The position numbers were made by a program, and so were the translations under genes. Shown piece by piece: positions 48,989 through 56,450 of a DNA stretch of 64,000 nt. Numbering within the stretch: the stretch's first letter is position 1; the number at the start of each line of letters is the position of its first letter. The notes beneath the pieces were generated by a model. The model was not told where the DNA came from. It did no database searches and saw only the letters and a list, made by a program, of their open reading frames with translations. This DNA is from a bacterium (lineage in GTDB: Bacteria > Electryoneota > Electryoneia > Electryoneales > Electryoneaceae), in assembly GCA_020444265.1 (NCBI GenBank), contig JAHLLH010000004.1, positions 62,001-126,000 on the forward strand, read 5' to 3'.

Positions 48989-51007
48989 ATGAGTGCAATG
49001 CGTGCTGGTCTTGTGATGGCGGCTGTTCTTTTTTCCACCATCCTCTGTTTTGTTTCATGCGAAGAAAATCCTGCTGACACGGAGGAGCCGGATACCACCG
49101 CCTCCCTGTTTCTTGGTACCTGGCTTCGTTCAGAACGACAAACGGGTGGCGTGAACGCCTTTTTCCCGATGACTGTCGTGTTTGATCAAGACAGTGTCGG
49201 CTCTCTCACCATGATGCGTGAAGAAGGGGTAGAGAACCAGGATTTCTCGTGGTGGTCGACCTCGGATTCCCTGTTTGTTCAGGGAGAAGATGAAGATCAA
49301 CCGATGCGTTTCCGCTACACCCTCAGCGGGTCGAACAACCTTACCCTCTCCTATACGGACGACGGCACAGGATATATCGATCGATATGTCCGATGGGGCA
49401 GCGCGAAAGACCCACAGGTGGCCGGGGATTGGGATCAGGTCTCGGTCACGAGGGATGGCGTTGCGGTGGAAAGCGGTCCCATCCGTGTGACAATCCATAC
49501 AGATGGTACCGGCACCCTCGCAATGAGTGGACAGCAGGCGACTTTCACATGGTGTACGGTTGAATCACGTTTTCTTTCGCTGAACAACAGCCACATCGGC
49601 TCCGTGGGGGATTGGAACCGAAACGGAGATGTATTCACTGTGGGACAGCAACGTGAAGACGGCTACTACCTTCAGACCTTTCAACCCTACCAGATCAATC
49701 CAGGTCTGGACGAGGAGTTGGTCGGATCGTGGGTGATGGAATCTTTCACCATCGGGGGAGAATACCAGCGGGTGGAGGGAATTGTTGCCTTCTTCGGAGA
49801 TGGTACTGGGAATGCGCATTACGCATCCGAGTTTGGTGTCACGTTCGAGGAGTTCGGATGGACTACGGAAAATGATACGCTGACCTATATGGTCATAGAA
49901 CCGTACGACACGACGATGTACCTCTGGTACGATATTGAAGGGTCACGTGCCGAGTTCCACAACTCCAATGATGGCGAGGCTGTGGTTGAGGTGTTTTGGA
50001 AAGACGGTGGAGTGGTGGACGAAGAGATGGTGGGGACCTGGATTCTGACACATCCCTATTCCGGGGACGGTTTTGTTCAGATGGCAGCCACCAGTGTTCT
50101 TAATTCAGATGGAACCTGCCAAATGTCCCAGCGGATGTTCAATCAAGACCCATTCAACCCGGGTTGGATGGAACATATCGAAATGGAAAACTACACCTGG
50201 ACGGCAGTCGGAAATCGGATTCTCGTTCGACAGACCGATAGCCCGACAGGGTTTGTCATTCCATTTACGATGGACGGGAATGTGGGCACATTCAGCATTC
50301 CATGGGCCGGAGAACGGGATTTTCACCTCTTCACCGGCAGTTTCCCGGAGAATCAACTTGGAACGTGGGTGAATGTCGAAGTACGCATCGCTGGCTATCC
50401 CCAGGCCATGAGGGGTAGTGAGGCAAAGTTCTACAACGATGGAACCGGGTCGATTTCAACCGTAACGGATTGGGATGACGACAACCGCATGATTGTCCAG
50501 CGTGACTCGATCAATTGGTTTGTGGATCAGGATTACTTGCTCATCCTGTCGCGAGAAACAGGATTCGGTGAAGTAATCGCAGTCGAGTCCACAGGTGATG
50601 TGGCATCCGTCGAACGGTTTGAGTTCTTTCCCGATTATGGTACGGTGATGACGATGTCCATCATCGAAGTTCGAGATACCGGTGGTCTGGATGACAACGC
50701 TGCCGGGTATTGGATTCAGGTTTCTGAGACGCGCAATGGTGCTGATAATCCCGATTTTGATCCTTCAACAGTCTCGCTTAACCTGGATGGAACAGGTTCA
50801 CATACGAATGATAATGGGGAAGAGACATTTACCTGGAGCAGCAATGCCGCGTATATCTTCATCCGATTTGCTGGATTGGATTTTATTCCACCCGCGATGG
50901 CGATCGGGTATTCGATCAGCGGGACTTCCCTGAATCTGACCATGTACGAACGGGACGAAGGATCACCCGGCGCAGTTGCAGTGGTGGAGACCTATACTCG
51001 ACAATAA
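48989..51007 (+). CDS. Lipoprotein with six lipocalin-like repeats
   Basis: 672 residues with AAGGGG six bases before the ATG. The lipobox-like end of the signal peptide is CFVSC. The mature part is six tandem beta-barrel-like units of about 95-110 residues. Each opens with a G-[TDSY]-W motif (LGTW about 43, AGDW 146, VGSW 246, VGTW 348, LGTW 458, AGYW 576), followed by a D/N-G-T-G turn and an F-x-W segment (FSWWST, FTWCTV, FGWTTE, YTWTAV, INWFVD, FTWSSN). This is the pattern of small lipocalin-like domains found singly in many lipoproteins. The repeated copies suggest several ligand sites or a rigid stalk. It is surface- or periplasm-exposed; the ligand is unknown. Confidence 0.78.
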   Translation: MSAMRAGLVMAAVLFSTILCFVSCEENPADTEEPDTTASLFLGTWLRSERQTGGVNAFFPMTVVFDQDSVGSLTMMREEGVENQDFSWWSTSDSLFVQGEDEDQPMRFRYTLSGSNNLTLSYTDDGTGYIDRYVRWGSAKDPQVAGDWDQVSVTRDGVAVESGPIRVTIHTDGTGTLAMSGQQATFTWCTVESRFLSLNNSHIGSVGDWNRNGDVFTVGQQREDGYYLQTFQPYQINPGLDEELVGSWVMESFTIGGEYQRVEGIVAFFGDGTGNAHYASEFGVTFEEFGWTTENDTLTYMVIEPYDTTMYLWYDIEGSRAEFHNSNDGEAVVEVFWKDGGVVDEEMVGTWILTHPYSGDGFVQMAATSVLNSDGTCQMSQRMFNQDPFNPGWMEHIEMENYTWTAVGNRILVRQTDSPTGFVIPFTMDGNVGTFSIPWAGERDFHLFTGSFPENQLGTWVNVEVRIAGYPQAMRGSEAKFYNDGTGSISTVTDWDDDNRMIVQRDSINWFVDQDYLLILSRETGFGEVIAVESTGDVASVERFEFFPDYGTVMTMSIIEVRDTGGLDDNAAGYWIQVSETRNGADNPDFDPSTVSLNLDGTGSHTNDNGEETFTWSSNAAYIFIRFAGLDFIPPAMAIGYSISGTSLNLTMYERDEGSPGAVAVVETYTRQ

Positions 51008-51037
51008 GATGGTTTGAGATTTGGAAGATGAATAATC

Positions 51038-51075
51038 AGACAACCCGGCAGACCATCGTCTGTCGGGTTGTCTTT
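51038..51075 (+). terminator. Terminator of the six-repeat lipoprotein
   Basis: A 16-bp stem with one mismatch (AGACAACCCG-G-CAGAC and complement), a four-base loop and a T-rich end (TTGTCTTT). Confidence 0.85.
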
Positions 51076-51120
51076 CGAGGGGAACAACGTTCTCGTAAAT
51101 CGGCGATCAGTGCTGCGCGA

Positions 51121-52911
51121 TTAAAACCTTGCCGCCACCCGCGCATGAACCACTGTCGCGCTCCAGCCTTCACTGGTCGGCAATGCGGTGGCGACGGTTA
51201 GCAGGCCGATGCCGGTGTCGATCTGGGCGCCGATGCCGTAAGAGGATTCCGTGCGAGTGGTGCCGCTATTGTCGAGCACGGTACCGTCCAGCAGGACGAA
51301 GAGGCGGCTACGTGGACCGACGAGCCGCCTCGCCTCCAGGGTCATCCAGCCGGCACGAGGGGCCAAGAGCGAACGTTCCGCGAAGCCGCGCATGGTGCTC
51401 GCGCCGCCGATCCGGCTCCACTCGGCGATGGGGGGAAGACCTCCTTCGAGCGCACGTACTTCTGAAGCATGCACCCCGATAAAACCGACCCAGCCCGGCG
51501 ACACTTCCACCGTATGCTCGAGGTCGAGTGTGGTGCGCAGCAGTTGGCCGGGGGAGGTGTCCGAATTGCCCCAGGGCCAGAGACGTTCTGAGCTGGCGCG
51601 GTAGATCCCGCCGGTCCGTGGGTTCTCAGCACGGTCCCGTGTGTCGAGCGACAGCGCCGCTGTCGCGCCGACCAGGCTGTAGGTCAAGCTGTCCGGGCCG
51701 CTGGCGAGGCTGTCGGCGGAGACCGATCGAGTTCGAGCGCCGAGGGTCGCCGTCCACCCCTGTGCGAACTGGGCATCGGCCGAAAGTCGCCCTTCGAGCG
51801 CCACATACTGCGAGTCCGCCACATCTTGTGCCAAGCCGATCTCGGCGCTGATCGGAGAGCCTGCGATCCACGGTTCACGGTACCCCAAAGCGAAGCTGGT
51901 GAGACGTGGGTTATCCCGTCGCCAGCTTAAATCGAATGAACGACCTGTCCCAAGCAAGTTGCTGAGGTGGATGTCGATCACACCCGCGATTCCGCCACTG
52001 TTGTTTTCTTCCGGGGCATAGCCGAGTGCGCCTGAAACGCTGCTGGTGCTCTGCTCCTGCACCCGGTAGAGTAGCCCATAGCCGCCCGCATGATCACGGA
52101 ACAGTTCGCCCTCGCCCACCGTTGCGAACCACCCGGTCCGTTGCAGGTTCCGCCGCGCTCGTTCCACATCACGACGATCATACCGCTCACCGGTAGGGTA
52201 CTGTGCCAAACGGTTCAGCACCTCGGTTCGGGTCCGTTTGTTTCCTGCGAACTCAATCCGTTTGACCGTCACTGCCACGCCCGGGGTCACCTCCATGCCG
52301 AGACGAATGCCGATGGTCTCCTCGCGGAACTCCGGTACGAGGGGTCGTGTCACCACTCGTGCGAAGGGGAAGCCGTTCTCCTCGTAGGTGGTGGCGATAA
52401 TGTCGAGGTCGCTGTTCCAGGTGGCAGGTTGAAAGGTCTCGCCCGGTTGGGTGCGCAGCCGGGCGAGGATCTCATCGGACGAGGAGGAACCTGGGCCGCT
52501 GATGGCGATGGTGTCCACCTGCATTTCTGGGCCTGGATCAATGGTAAAGAGGAGCTCGGCAAATCGTCCACGAGGGCCGTAGAGCAGCTCAATCCTGTCG
52601 AGTTCGGCGAGGGGATAGCTGGTCAGGGTGGAGACTCGGCGTCGGATTGTATCGGCAGTCGCGTGCAAACGATCAATCGAAACCCGTTCCCCTTCCTCGA
52701 GGCCGGTGAGGTGGACCAGCTGGCTTCGTCCGAGGGTCGGGGGGCCTTCGGGTGCGATGCGTCGCACTCGCACATCACTGCCGGGAGCAGGGGGAGTATG
52801 GGTCAGAGAGGACGTTCCACAGCCAAGGCAGAGCAGTACGTTCGCGGCGAGGAGCAGTCCCAGCCACCTACCCCGAATCCAACTTCTGGTGCCTTTTTCT
52901 CCAGGAATCAT
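51121..52911 (-). CDS. Omp85/BamA-TamA-like outer-membrane protein with a lipobox
   Basis: 596 residues from the ATG at 52911; the frame extends 24 codons further. The N-terminus ends a hydrophobic stretch with LLCLGC, a lipoprotein-type site, which is unusual for Omp85 proteins. POTRA-like regions follow (about 45-260; VDTIAISGPGSSSSDEIL, VKRIEFAGNKRTRTEVLN with RRDVERARRNLQRTGWF). The C-terminal half is a 16-strand beta-barrel-type sequence with the loop-6 motif in GGASTMRGFAERSLL and a final Phe (VAARF). Omp85 proteins insert barrels or move proteins across the outer membrane. No bam or tam partner gene is adjacent. The exact class (BamA-like or TamA-like) is uncertain. Confidence 0.85.
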   Translation of the reverse strand: MIPGEKGTRSWIRGRWLGLLLAANVLLCLGCGTSSLTHTPPAPGSDVRVRRIAPEGPPTLGRSQLVHLTGLEEGERVSIDRLHATADTIRRRVSTLTSYPLAELDRIELLYGPRGRFAELLFTIDPGPEMQVDTIAISGPGSSSSDEILARLRTQPGETFQPATWNSDLDIIATTYEENGFPFARVVTRPLVPEFREETIGIRLGMEVTPGVAVTVKRIEFAGNKRTRTEVLNRLAQYPTGERYDRRDVERARRNLQRTGWFATVGEGELFRDHAGGYGLLYRVQEQSTSSVSGALGYAPEENNSGGIAGVIDIHLSNLLGTGRSFDLSWRRDNPRLTSFALGYREPWIAGSPISAEIGLAQDVADSQYVALEGRLSADAQFAQGWTATLGARTRSVSADSLASGPDSLTYSLVGATAALSLDTRDRAENPRTGGIYRASSERLWPWGNSDTSPGQLLRTTLDLEHTVEVSPGWVGFIGVHASEVRALEGGLPPIAEWSRIGGASTMRGFAERSLLAPRAGWMTLEARRLVGPRSRLFVLLDGTVLDNSGTTRTESSYGIGAQIDTGIGLLTVATALPTSEGWSATVVHARVAARF

Positions 52912-53180
52912 CCTGTAAGATACGCTCCCATGCCGTCTCAGGATCCCGGAGAGCCCCCGTTCAGGGACAAAAACAACTTCCATGGACGGGGATGTGGATA
53001 AAGGGAGCGTGGAGAGCGGTCTCGAACCGGTTCGTTACCAGGAGTGAGGCTCTGGTGCAAATGGTACTTGGGATCGCGAGAAAACTCGAGTATTTTTGCG
53101 TTTGATTTTCCAACTCTCCGTGACAGCCTCGTTTTAGGGTTGCCAGCGGGATCTGTCCAACCTCACAGTGTGATACCACC

Positions 53181-54269
53181 ATGAGTCGAAAACGCATCGC
53201 AGTCACCACAGGCGGTGGGGATGCCCCAGGCCTGAATGCCGTTATCCGCGCCGTCGTCAAAGCCGCTCGCAACCGATTCAACATGGAAGTCATCGGGATC
53301 GAGGATGGTTTCGAAGGCTTGATCAATACACGCCGAATTGTCGACCTCGACCGTGAAGCGGTCAGTGGCATTCTGCCGAAGGGTGGGACCATTCTCGGCA
53401 CGACGAACCGTGGCAACCCCTTCGAGTATGAGCTGAAGGATGCAGAGGGGACCGTCAAGACGGTTGACCTCTCCGACAAATGCATGGAGAACTTCGAGGC
53501 ACTTGGTCTCGATGCCCTGGTCGCTATCGGCGGCGATGGCTCGATGCACATCGCTCAACGTTTCTACGAAAAGGGCATGCCGGTTGTCGGGGTGCCGAAG
53601 ACGATTGATAATGATCTGCTCGCCACGGATGTCACCTTCGGTTTCAACACCGCTGTAACTGTCGCAACCGAAGCGATTGACCGTCTGCATACCACCGCCG
53701 AATCGCACCGTCGTACGATGGTGCTCGAGGTGATGGGACGTGATGCAGGTTGGATCGCATTGGAGGCGGGCATCGCCGGTGGCGCTGACCTGATCCTGAT
53801 CCCTGAAATCCCCTACGATGTCGATACAGCGTTGAAGTATATCAAACGCCGTTACGCGCGCGGCAGCAACTTCAGCATCGCGGTTGTTGCGGAAGCGGCC
53901 AAGCCGTTGCCGCACGAGCATGATAATCTGAACCGTCGGCGCAAGAGCGACACACCAGGCACCTGGTTCGCAGGGATGGTGCAGAAAAACCTCGGCGTAG
54001 AGGTCCGTCACCTGATCCTCGGCCATTTGCAGCGCGGTGGCAGCCCGACCACGCTGGACCGTATGCTGGGCACCCGTTTCGGTGTTCGCGCGGCCGAGCT
54101 GGTGGCCGAACAGGCGTTTGGACGGATGGTTGCTCTGCAGGGAACCGAAGTTGTCGATGTGCCAATTGAAGATGCGATTGGTAAGCAGAAGTTTGTCGAT
54201 CCGGATGGTCAGCTTGTACGCACCGCCGAGTCGATGGGCATTTTCTGCGGACGCAAAATGGATTACTAA
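53181..54269 (+). CDS. 6-phosphofructokinase (mixed-substrate type signature)
   Basis: 362 residues; phosphorylates fructose 6-phosphate in glycolysis. Motifs in order: GGGDAPGLNAVIR (phosphate donor site), GGDGS at 117-121, PKTIDND at 139-145 (catalytic Asp), and MGRDAGWIA. Gly at the residue that is Asp in PPi-dependent enzymes points to ATP, whereas Lys in PKTIDND is the PPi-type residue (ATP enzymes of the E. coli type have PGTIDND). That combination marks the mixed-substrate group of PFKs, so the phosphate donor should be tested and not assumed. No clear ribosome binding site precedes the ATG. A strong terminator follows. Confidence 0.96.
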   Translation: MSRKRIAVTTGGGDAPGLNAVIRAVVKAARNRFNMEVIGIEDGFEGLINTRRIVDLDREAVSGILPKGGTILGTTNRGNPFEYELKDAEGTVKTVDLSDKCMENFEALGLDALVAIGGDGSMHIAQRFYEKGMPVVGVPKTIDNDLLATDVTFGFNTAVTVATEAIDRLHTTAESHRRTMVLEVMGRDAGWIALEAGIAGGADLILIPEIPYDVDTALKYIKRRYARGSNFSIAVVAEAAKPLPHEHDNLNRRRKSDTPGTWFAGMVQKNLGVEVRHLILGHLQRGGSPTTLDRMLGTRFGVRAAELVAEQAFGRMVALQGTEVVDVPIEDAIGKQKFVDPDGQLVRTAESMGIFCGRKMDY

Positions 54270-54301
54270 GGTCGCAACCGCTTCCAACCAGAGACAAATC
54301 G

Positions 54302-54334
54302 ACGGGCCTTCCTGCACGGGGAGGCCCGTTTTTT
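54302..54334 (+). terminator. Terminator of the phosphofructokinase gene
   Basis: An 11-bp stem with one GU pair (ACGGGCCTTCC / GGGAGGCCCGT) is followed by six T residues. Confidence 0.88.
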
Positions 54335-54483
54335 GTTGTCCTGCTTCATGATTTTACTGACAGTCTGTTACCAGCCCACGCTCCGGCCTGAAGTTGCCTG
54401 TCGATTCGTCCGCCGCTACTTTGAAAGAAAAGGGGAGGCGTCCGCCCTCCGTACTGTGGACAAATCGAGGAAGCACTCCGACA

Positions 54484-55581
54484 ATGAAGGTACCTCAAGC
54501 TCCCGATCACATTCAGGCGTTGAAGCCCTACCAACCAGGTCGGTCTGTTGCGGAAATTCGTGAACAACTCGGACTGGAGAAGATTGTTAAACTGGCCAGC
54601 AATGAGAACCCGCTGGGCCCGTCGCCTGTGGCAATGGAACGGATTCGGAACGTGCTGCTCGGTCTCGCCACCTATCCGACAGGTGGCTTGACCCTGCGTC
54701 AGGAGTTGGCGAAAACGTTGGGTGTCGGCCTCGAGAATGTGGTGGTTGGTTCTGGCAGTGAAGGGGTTCTCGCCTCGGCGATGCGTTCCTACCTGCAACC
54801 GGGTGATGAGGTGGTGACCGCCGAGGGAACGTTCATTGGCTTCTATGTACTCGCCAATGCCCAGAATCTGGCGCTGAAGACGGTCCCGTTGACCGAGGAG
54901 TATGCCTTCGATCTGGACGCGATCGCGGATGCGATTTCGCCGAAGACGAAGATGGTCTACCTCGCCAACCCCAACAACCCGACCGGTACCGCCTTCTCGA
55001 AGGAGCAGTATGACGCCTTCCTGAAGAAGCTGCCCGAGGGGGTCCTGGCGATTATGGATGAGGCCTACTACGAGTTCGCCGGGGAAGCATGGGTCAACTA
55101 TCCAGACAGCCTGCAATACAAGCACGACCAAGTGCTTACCCTGCGTACTTTCTCTAAGGCGTATGGGCTGGCCGGGTCGAGGATCGGATACGGGATCGGT
55201 CATCCCGATTTAATCCTCAACCTGCTGAAGGTGAAACTCCCCTTCGAACCCTCCGCGACCGCTGAAGCGGCAGGGCTTGGAGCGCTCGAGGACGAGCAGT
55301 TCCTCAGGCGGACCCTCGAAGTGAACCGTGTCGGAAGGCGGCGTCTCCGTGCCAAGTTGGATGAATTGGGACTGGCCTATACGCAGAGTGTGGCGAATTT
55401 TGAGCTGATCCCGATGGAGAGCGCAGAACGTGCCGACTGGTTCAGCGATCAGCTGCTGCACCGGGGTATCATCGCCCGTCCCATGGTCCCCTTCCGTCTG
55501 CCGCATTGTGTACGTATCACGATCGGCAAGGAAGACGAGATGGATATGTTGCTCGAAGCGCTGGACGATATTTTCGGGTAG
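54484..55581 (+). CDS. hisC: Histidinol-phosphate aminotransferase
   Basis: 365 residues from the ATG at 54484 (GAGGAAG ten bases upstream); an ATG 30 codons earlier exists but lacks support. It is a fold-type I PLP enzyme of the HisC group: LKPYQPGRS near the start, LASNENPLGPSP, NPNNPTGT, MDEAYYEFAG, the PLP-lysine in TFSKAYGLAGSRIGY and a C-terminal arginine in HCVRITIG. It would convert imidazole acetol phosphate plus glutamate to histidinol phosphate. No other his gene is adjacent. Related enzymes also transaminate aromatic amino acids, so the assignment is to family with HisC most likely. Confidence 0.92.
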   Translation: MKVPQAPDHIQALKPYQPGRSVAEIREQLGLEKIVKLASNENPLGPSPVAMERIRNVLLGLATYPTGGLTLRQELAKTLGVGLENVVVGSGSEGVLASAMRSYLQPGDEVVTAEGTFIGFYVLANAQNLALKTVPLTEEYAFDLDAIADAISPKTKMVYLANPNNPTGTAFSKEQYDAFLKKLPEGVLAIMDEAYYEFAGEAWVNYPDSLQYKHDQVLTLRTFSKAYGLAGSRIGYGIGHPDLILNLLKVKLPFEPSATAEAAGLGALEDEQFLRRTLEVNRVGRRRLRAKLDELGLAYTQSVANFELIPMESAERADWFSDQLLHRGIIARPMVPFRLPHCVRITIGKEDEMDMLLEALDDIFG

Positions 55582-55593
55582 GGCAAAGGCTGG

Positions 55594-55612
55594 CCCGGGC
55601 CTGCGGCCCGGG
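55594..55612 (+). terminator. Hairpin after hisC
   Basis: CCCGGGCC / GGCCCGGG, an 8-bp perfect stem with a three-base loop; the following bases (TCTATTC) are only weakly T-rich. Confidence 0.45.
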
Positions 55613-55674
55613 TCTATTCATTCTTCACATCTTCCCGCGCTCAATGGCCAACATTGATCACCCCACAAAACGGT

Positions 55675-55700
55675 TGCGTCAGGCCCGAAGACCTGACGCA
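55675..55700. repeat. Hairpin with GTCAGG/CCTGAC core
   Basis: TGCGTCAGG and CCTGACGCA (9-bp perfect stem, 8-base loop). A second, smaller hairpin (CCGACTTG / CAAGTCGG, 55720-55739) follows. The core matches hairpins near 47.9-48.0 kb. Confidence 0.5.
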
Positions 55701-55778
55701 TTAGTCTCGAAGAATGATTCCGACTTGCGAACAAGTCGGGCTCCCCGTTTATGCGAGTAGACAGTACAAACAGATGGC

Positions 55779-55822
55779 AAAGGGAACCGGCATGGGCCAG
55801 GGGTGGTCATGCCGGACCCTTT
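55779..55822 (-). terminator. Probable terminator of the STAS gene
   Basis: On the minus strand a long stem (AAAGGG and CCGGCATG paired with their complements, one internal bulge) lies about 30 bases past the STAS stop, ending in CCCTTTGCC. Confidence 0.5.
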
Positions 55823-55849
55823 ACCACCCATCCAAGAAAGAGGCGACCC

Positions 55850-56239
55850 TCACCCCGGAATCATCCCCGTCGGAAGGGAGTTCAGGTCGATTTTGAGACG
55901 TTCTGCTCGTTCTACAGTCTGGGCATTGGGCACGATGGCGAAACGGTGTAGCATACCGAGATCGTTTAACGTCTGCTCGACAAACCAGGGGACTTCTGCG
56001 AGTACGAGGTCGCCCTTTTTCGCCTGCAACCGTTTCTCGGTCGCCAACAGTCCGGCGAAGAGGGTGTAGTGAAAAAACTTCATATCACCAAGGGTTAACA
56101 CGACACGCTTGGCGCCCTCTTCAATCCTCGCTTCCAACAGCTCTTCCAACCCGCCTTCGAGGTCCATGTCGAGGGCACGGCCCCCAAATACAAAGAGGGT
56201 GGTACCCGAGCGACGGGTGGCATAGGAGGTAAACTTCAT
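55850..56239 (-). CDS. STAS-domain protein (anti-sigma-factor-antagonist-like)
   Basis: 129 residues from the ATG at 56239 (GGAG nine bases upstream); a TTG five codons earlier is less likely. A single STAS-like domain: GTTLFVFGGRALDMDLEGGLEELL as the first beta/alpha unit, KRVVLTLGDMKFFHYTLFAGLLATEKRLQAKKGDLVLAEV as the phosphorylation-site region, and a C-terminal helix. The usual phosphorylated Ser after D-x-S appears here as His-Tyr-Thr (KFFHYTL), so canonical switching is not assured. There is no adjacent anti-sigma kinase or phosphatase. Confidence 0.72.
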   Translation of the reverse strand: MKFTSYATRRSGTTLFVFGGRALDMDLEGGLEELLEARIEEGAKRVVLTLGDMKFFHYTLFAGLLATEKRLQAKKGDLVLAEVPWFVEQTLNDLGMLHRFAIVPNAQTVERAERLKIDLNSLPTGMIPG

Positions 56240-56450
56240 CTGTCCCAACTCCAATTGTACCAGCTTCGCTCTTTAGATTGGCAAGGGGCGTGCCGGGTTG
56301 GAAGTCTAAAAGAAACAATAACTAGAAGTTTGAAGAAACGGCAAATTCTTCCTGATCCTGGTTCGGGAGTGCCGGGTGAGACACAGGATTCAGTTGCAAG
56401 TAAAGTTTGTTTAAGCTAACCTCTGGGGAAGAGTAGCCACCGGAGCCCCC

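Noticed and set aside
53163-54317. 384-residue minus-strand frame over pfk
   Set aside because: Antisense to phosphofructokinase, with no start context.
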